A stretch of DNA of 8,440 nucleotides from an uncultured Bacilli bacterium (GTDB taxonomy: Bacteria; Bacillota_I; Bacilli_A; ML615J-28; CAG-698), in NCBI GenBank assembly GCA_947627395.1, contig CANQVW010000063.1, positions 1 to 8,440 on the forward strand, read 5' to 3'. A program made the position numbers and the translations under genes. The stretch's first letter is position 1, and each line of letters starts with the position of its first letter. The notes beneath the pieces are model-generated. The model made no database searches. It saw only the letters and a program-made list of their open reading frames with translations, and was not told where the DNA came from. Shown here piece by piece: positions 7,484-8,440 of the stretch.

Positions 7484-7507
7484 AAAATGGGATAAGTGTT
7501 GTATAAT
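7479..7507 (+). promoter_or_regulatory. Sigma-A promoter for the solute-binding lipoprotein gene
   Basis: The -35 element TTGCCA (7479-7484) is separated by exactly 17 bases from a perfect -10 element TATAAT (7502-7507). The expected start site is near 7513-7515, giving a leader of about 67 bases before the ATG at 7581. A/T-rich DNA with A-tracts lies upstream (7461-7475) and could act as an UP element. This promoter separates the lipoprotein gene from the upstream amino-sugar genes. Confidence 0.85.
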
Positions 7508-7511
7508 GATA

Positions 7512-7531
7512 GTGTGTAAATGGTTTCACAC
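7512..7531 (+). promoter_or_regulatory. Operator-like palindrome at the transcription start
   Basis: GTGTG at 7512-7516 and CACAC at 7527-7531 form a dyad around a 10-base centre whose AA/TT positions also match, giving 7 of 10 half-site positions symmetrical. It begins four bases after the -10 and covers the likely start site, a classic repressor position. The DNA half-site spacing fits a dimeric helix-turn-helix regulator, but no regulator gene is in the window and the binding protein is unknown. Confidence 0.45.
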
Positions 7532-7534
7532 AAC

Positions 7535-7554
7535 TGTTTGTTGAAAGACAAACA
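7535..7554 (+). other. 5'-leader hairpin with GAAA tetraloop
   Basis: TGTTTGT (7535-7541) pairs with ACAAACA (7548-7554). The intervening T-GAAA-G can close as a T-G wobble around a GNRA-type GAAA tetraloop. It is followed by A-rich sequence, not a T-run, so it is not a terminator. It lies near the 5' end of the predicted transcript, 11 bases before the ribosome binding site AGGAGGAA (7566-7573), and could stabilise the mRNA. Confidence 0.45.
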
Positions 7555-7580
7555 AAAAATTTCATAGGAGGAAGAAAAAA

Positions 7581-8440
7581 ATGAAAAAAATGTTTGCGTT
7601 TTTACTAGTTTTAGCATGCGGCTTCATTTTAGTTGGTTGCGGTGGCGGTTCTGGTAGCAAAGATGGTAACAAAGTTACAACTGTTACAATCACAGGCCCT
7701 AGTACTATTCAAGTTGATGAGTCCGCCCAATTAACAGCAGAAGCTAAAACAAAAGATGGTAAAATCGTAGAAGGCGTTACTTTTACATGGAAAAGCTCTG
7801 ACGAAAGTTCTGTCTCAGTTGATCAAACTGGTAAAGTTACTGGAAAGAAATCTGATGGTTACGCTAATATTACAGCGACTACAGAAGATGGTGTTGTAGG
7901 TAAAAAATCAATTGTAGTAAAAGCGGATAGTGGAGTAGGTTCATATCCTAACCTAGGCGGTCACGTTATTAAAATCGCTCAAGCTGATACAGCAATTGCT
8001 GAAACAGATCCAAATAACCCTGAAAACCATGATATTGACAAACAGGCTAAAATTGATGCATGGAAGTGGGTTGAAGATAACTTTAATTGTAGTATTGAAG
8101 TAGTTGCATATCCTGGTAGTGCTCCTTGGGGACCATCAAGATGGACATATATTGAAACTCAAGCTAAAGCTGGTGTTTCTGATTATGACTTCTTAACAGT
8201 TCCTGCTGCAGAAATTCCAAGATTTGTTGAAGCAGAAGCATTAATCAATTTATCAGATTGGTATGTGTTATACGGAAAAGATTCTATGGATCCTTCTTTC
8301 AAAACTGCTGGTACTTATAAAGGAAAACTTTATTCAATCAGTGGTGATGAAGCGGCTGTTTACAATGTTATGTATTATAATATTGGATTATGGAACAGAA
8401 TCAAAGATTCTGGTAACGAAATTTTAAAGAAAGAACCAGC
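7581..8440 (+). CDS. BIG2-domain lipoprotein, ABC-type sugar solute-binding protein (3'-truncated by the window edge)
   Basis: The frame is open from the ATG at 7581 to the window end (286 complete codons). AGGAGGAA ends 7 bases before the ATG. Residues 1-20 form a lipoprotein signal (MKKMF, hydrophobic core, lipobox LVGC with Cys20), then a Gly/Ser linker. Residues about 32-114 form a bacterial Ig-like BIG2-type domain: VTITGPSTIQVDESAQLTA, FTWKSSDESSVSVD, TGKVTGKKSDGYANITAT. From about 126 a family 1 solute-binding protein begins, with YDFLTVPAAEIPRFVEA (202-218), LINLSDW (221-227) and YKGKLYSISGDEAAVYN...MYYNIGLWN (246-272), matching the usual G-K-LY...YN pattern. It would capture a saccharide at the outer membrane face and deliver it to an importer. 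Partner permeases could be the pair upstream in this window or genes downstream of it. The substrate is unknown. The Ig-like insert is uncommon for this family. Confidence 0.88.
   Translation, partial: MKKMFAFLLVLACGFILVGCGGGSGSKDGNKVTTVTITGPSTIQVDESAQLTAEAKTKDGKIVEGVTFTWKSSDESSVSVDQTGKVTGKKSDGYANITATTEDGVVGKKSIVVKADSGVGSYPNLGGHVIKIAQADTAIAETDPNNPENHDIDKQAKIDAWKWVEDNFNCSIEVVAYPGSAPWGPSRWTYIETQAKAGVSDYDFLTVPAAEIPRFVEAEALINLSDWYVLYGKDSMDPSFKTAGTYKGKLYSISGDEAAVYNVMYYNIGLWNRIKDSGNEILKKEP

Noticed and set aside
1..8440. CRISPR arrays, tRNA or rRNA genes, insertion sequences, phage or defence genes
   Set aside because: No regularly spaced repeats, tRNA-like cloverleaf, rRNA segments, transposase motifs or terminal inverted repeats were seen. 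All long frames are explained by transport and amino-sugar metabolism.

Overview
The window is A+T-rich, compactly coded DNA with every gene on the plus strand. Strong AGGAGG-type ribosome binding sites, short overlaps between genes, a Bacillus-type NagB and a lipoprotein signal point to a low-G+C Gram-positive (Bacillota). It resembles Erysipelotrichia, or Acholeplasma/Izemoplasma-type Bacilli that keep the standard code: TGA is used as a stop and TGG as Trp. The exact taxon cannot be fixed from the sequence.

Layout: (1) positions 1-1651 hold the 3' part of a large DUF5696-family protein, a putative TIM-barrel glycosidase of unknown substrate. (2) Positions 1665-4107 hold two overlapping membrane permeases of a carbohydrate ABC importer (MalF-like then MalG-like), both with long charged N-terminal cytoplasmic tails. 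(3) A small intrinsic-terminator-like hairpin lies at 4121-4148. (4) Positions 4164-7375 hold a tightly packed amino-sugar unit: a cytoplasmic GH3 beta-N-acetylhexosaminidase (NagZ), glucosamine-6-phosphate deaminase (NagB), and a tandem-GNAT acetyltransferase resembling the glucosamine/glucosaminide N-acetyltransferase GlmA. (5) Positions 7376-7580 are the only sizeable intergenic gap. It holds a clear sigma-A promoter, a cre-like catabolite-repression site over the -35, an operator-like palindrome at the start site and a leader hairpin. (6) Positions 7581-8440 hold the 5' part of a lipoprotein: an ABC solute-binding protein with a BIG2-type Ig-like domain between the lipid anchor and the binding domain.

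Reading the genes together: the importer would bring in GlcNAc-containing saccharides such as peptidoglycan fragments or other amino-sugar glycans. The GNAT enzyme would re-acetylate de-N-acetylated glucosamine residues, NagZ would release GlcNAc, and NagB would feed glucosamine-6-phosphate into glycolysis as fructose-6-phosphate plus ammonia. The GlcNAc kinase, NagA deacetylase, MurNAc enzymes and transport ATPase this requires are not in the window. The DUF5696 protein is the least understood part, and the locus gives it a plausible amino-sugar context. The lipoprotein either serves the same importer from its own regulated promoter or opens a second, similar transport operon.
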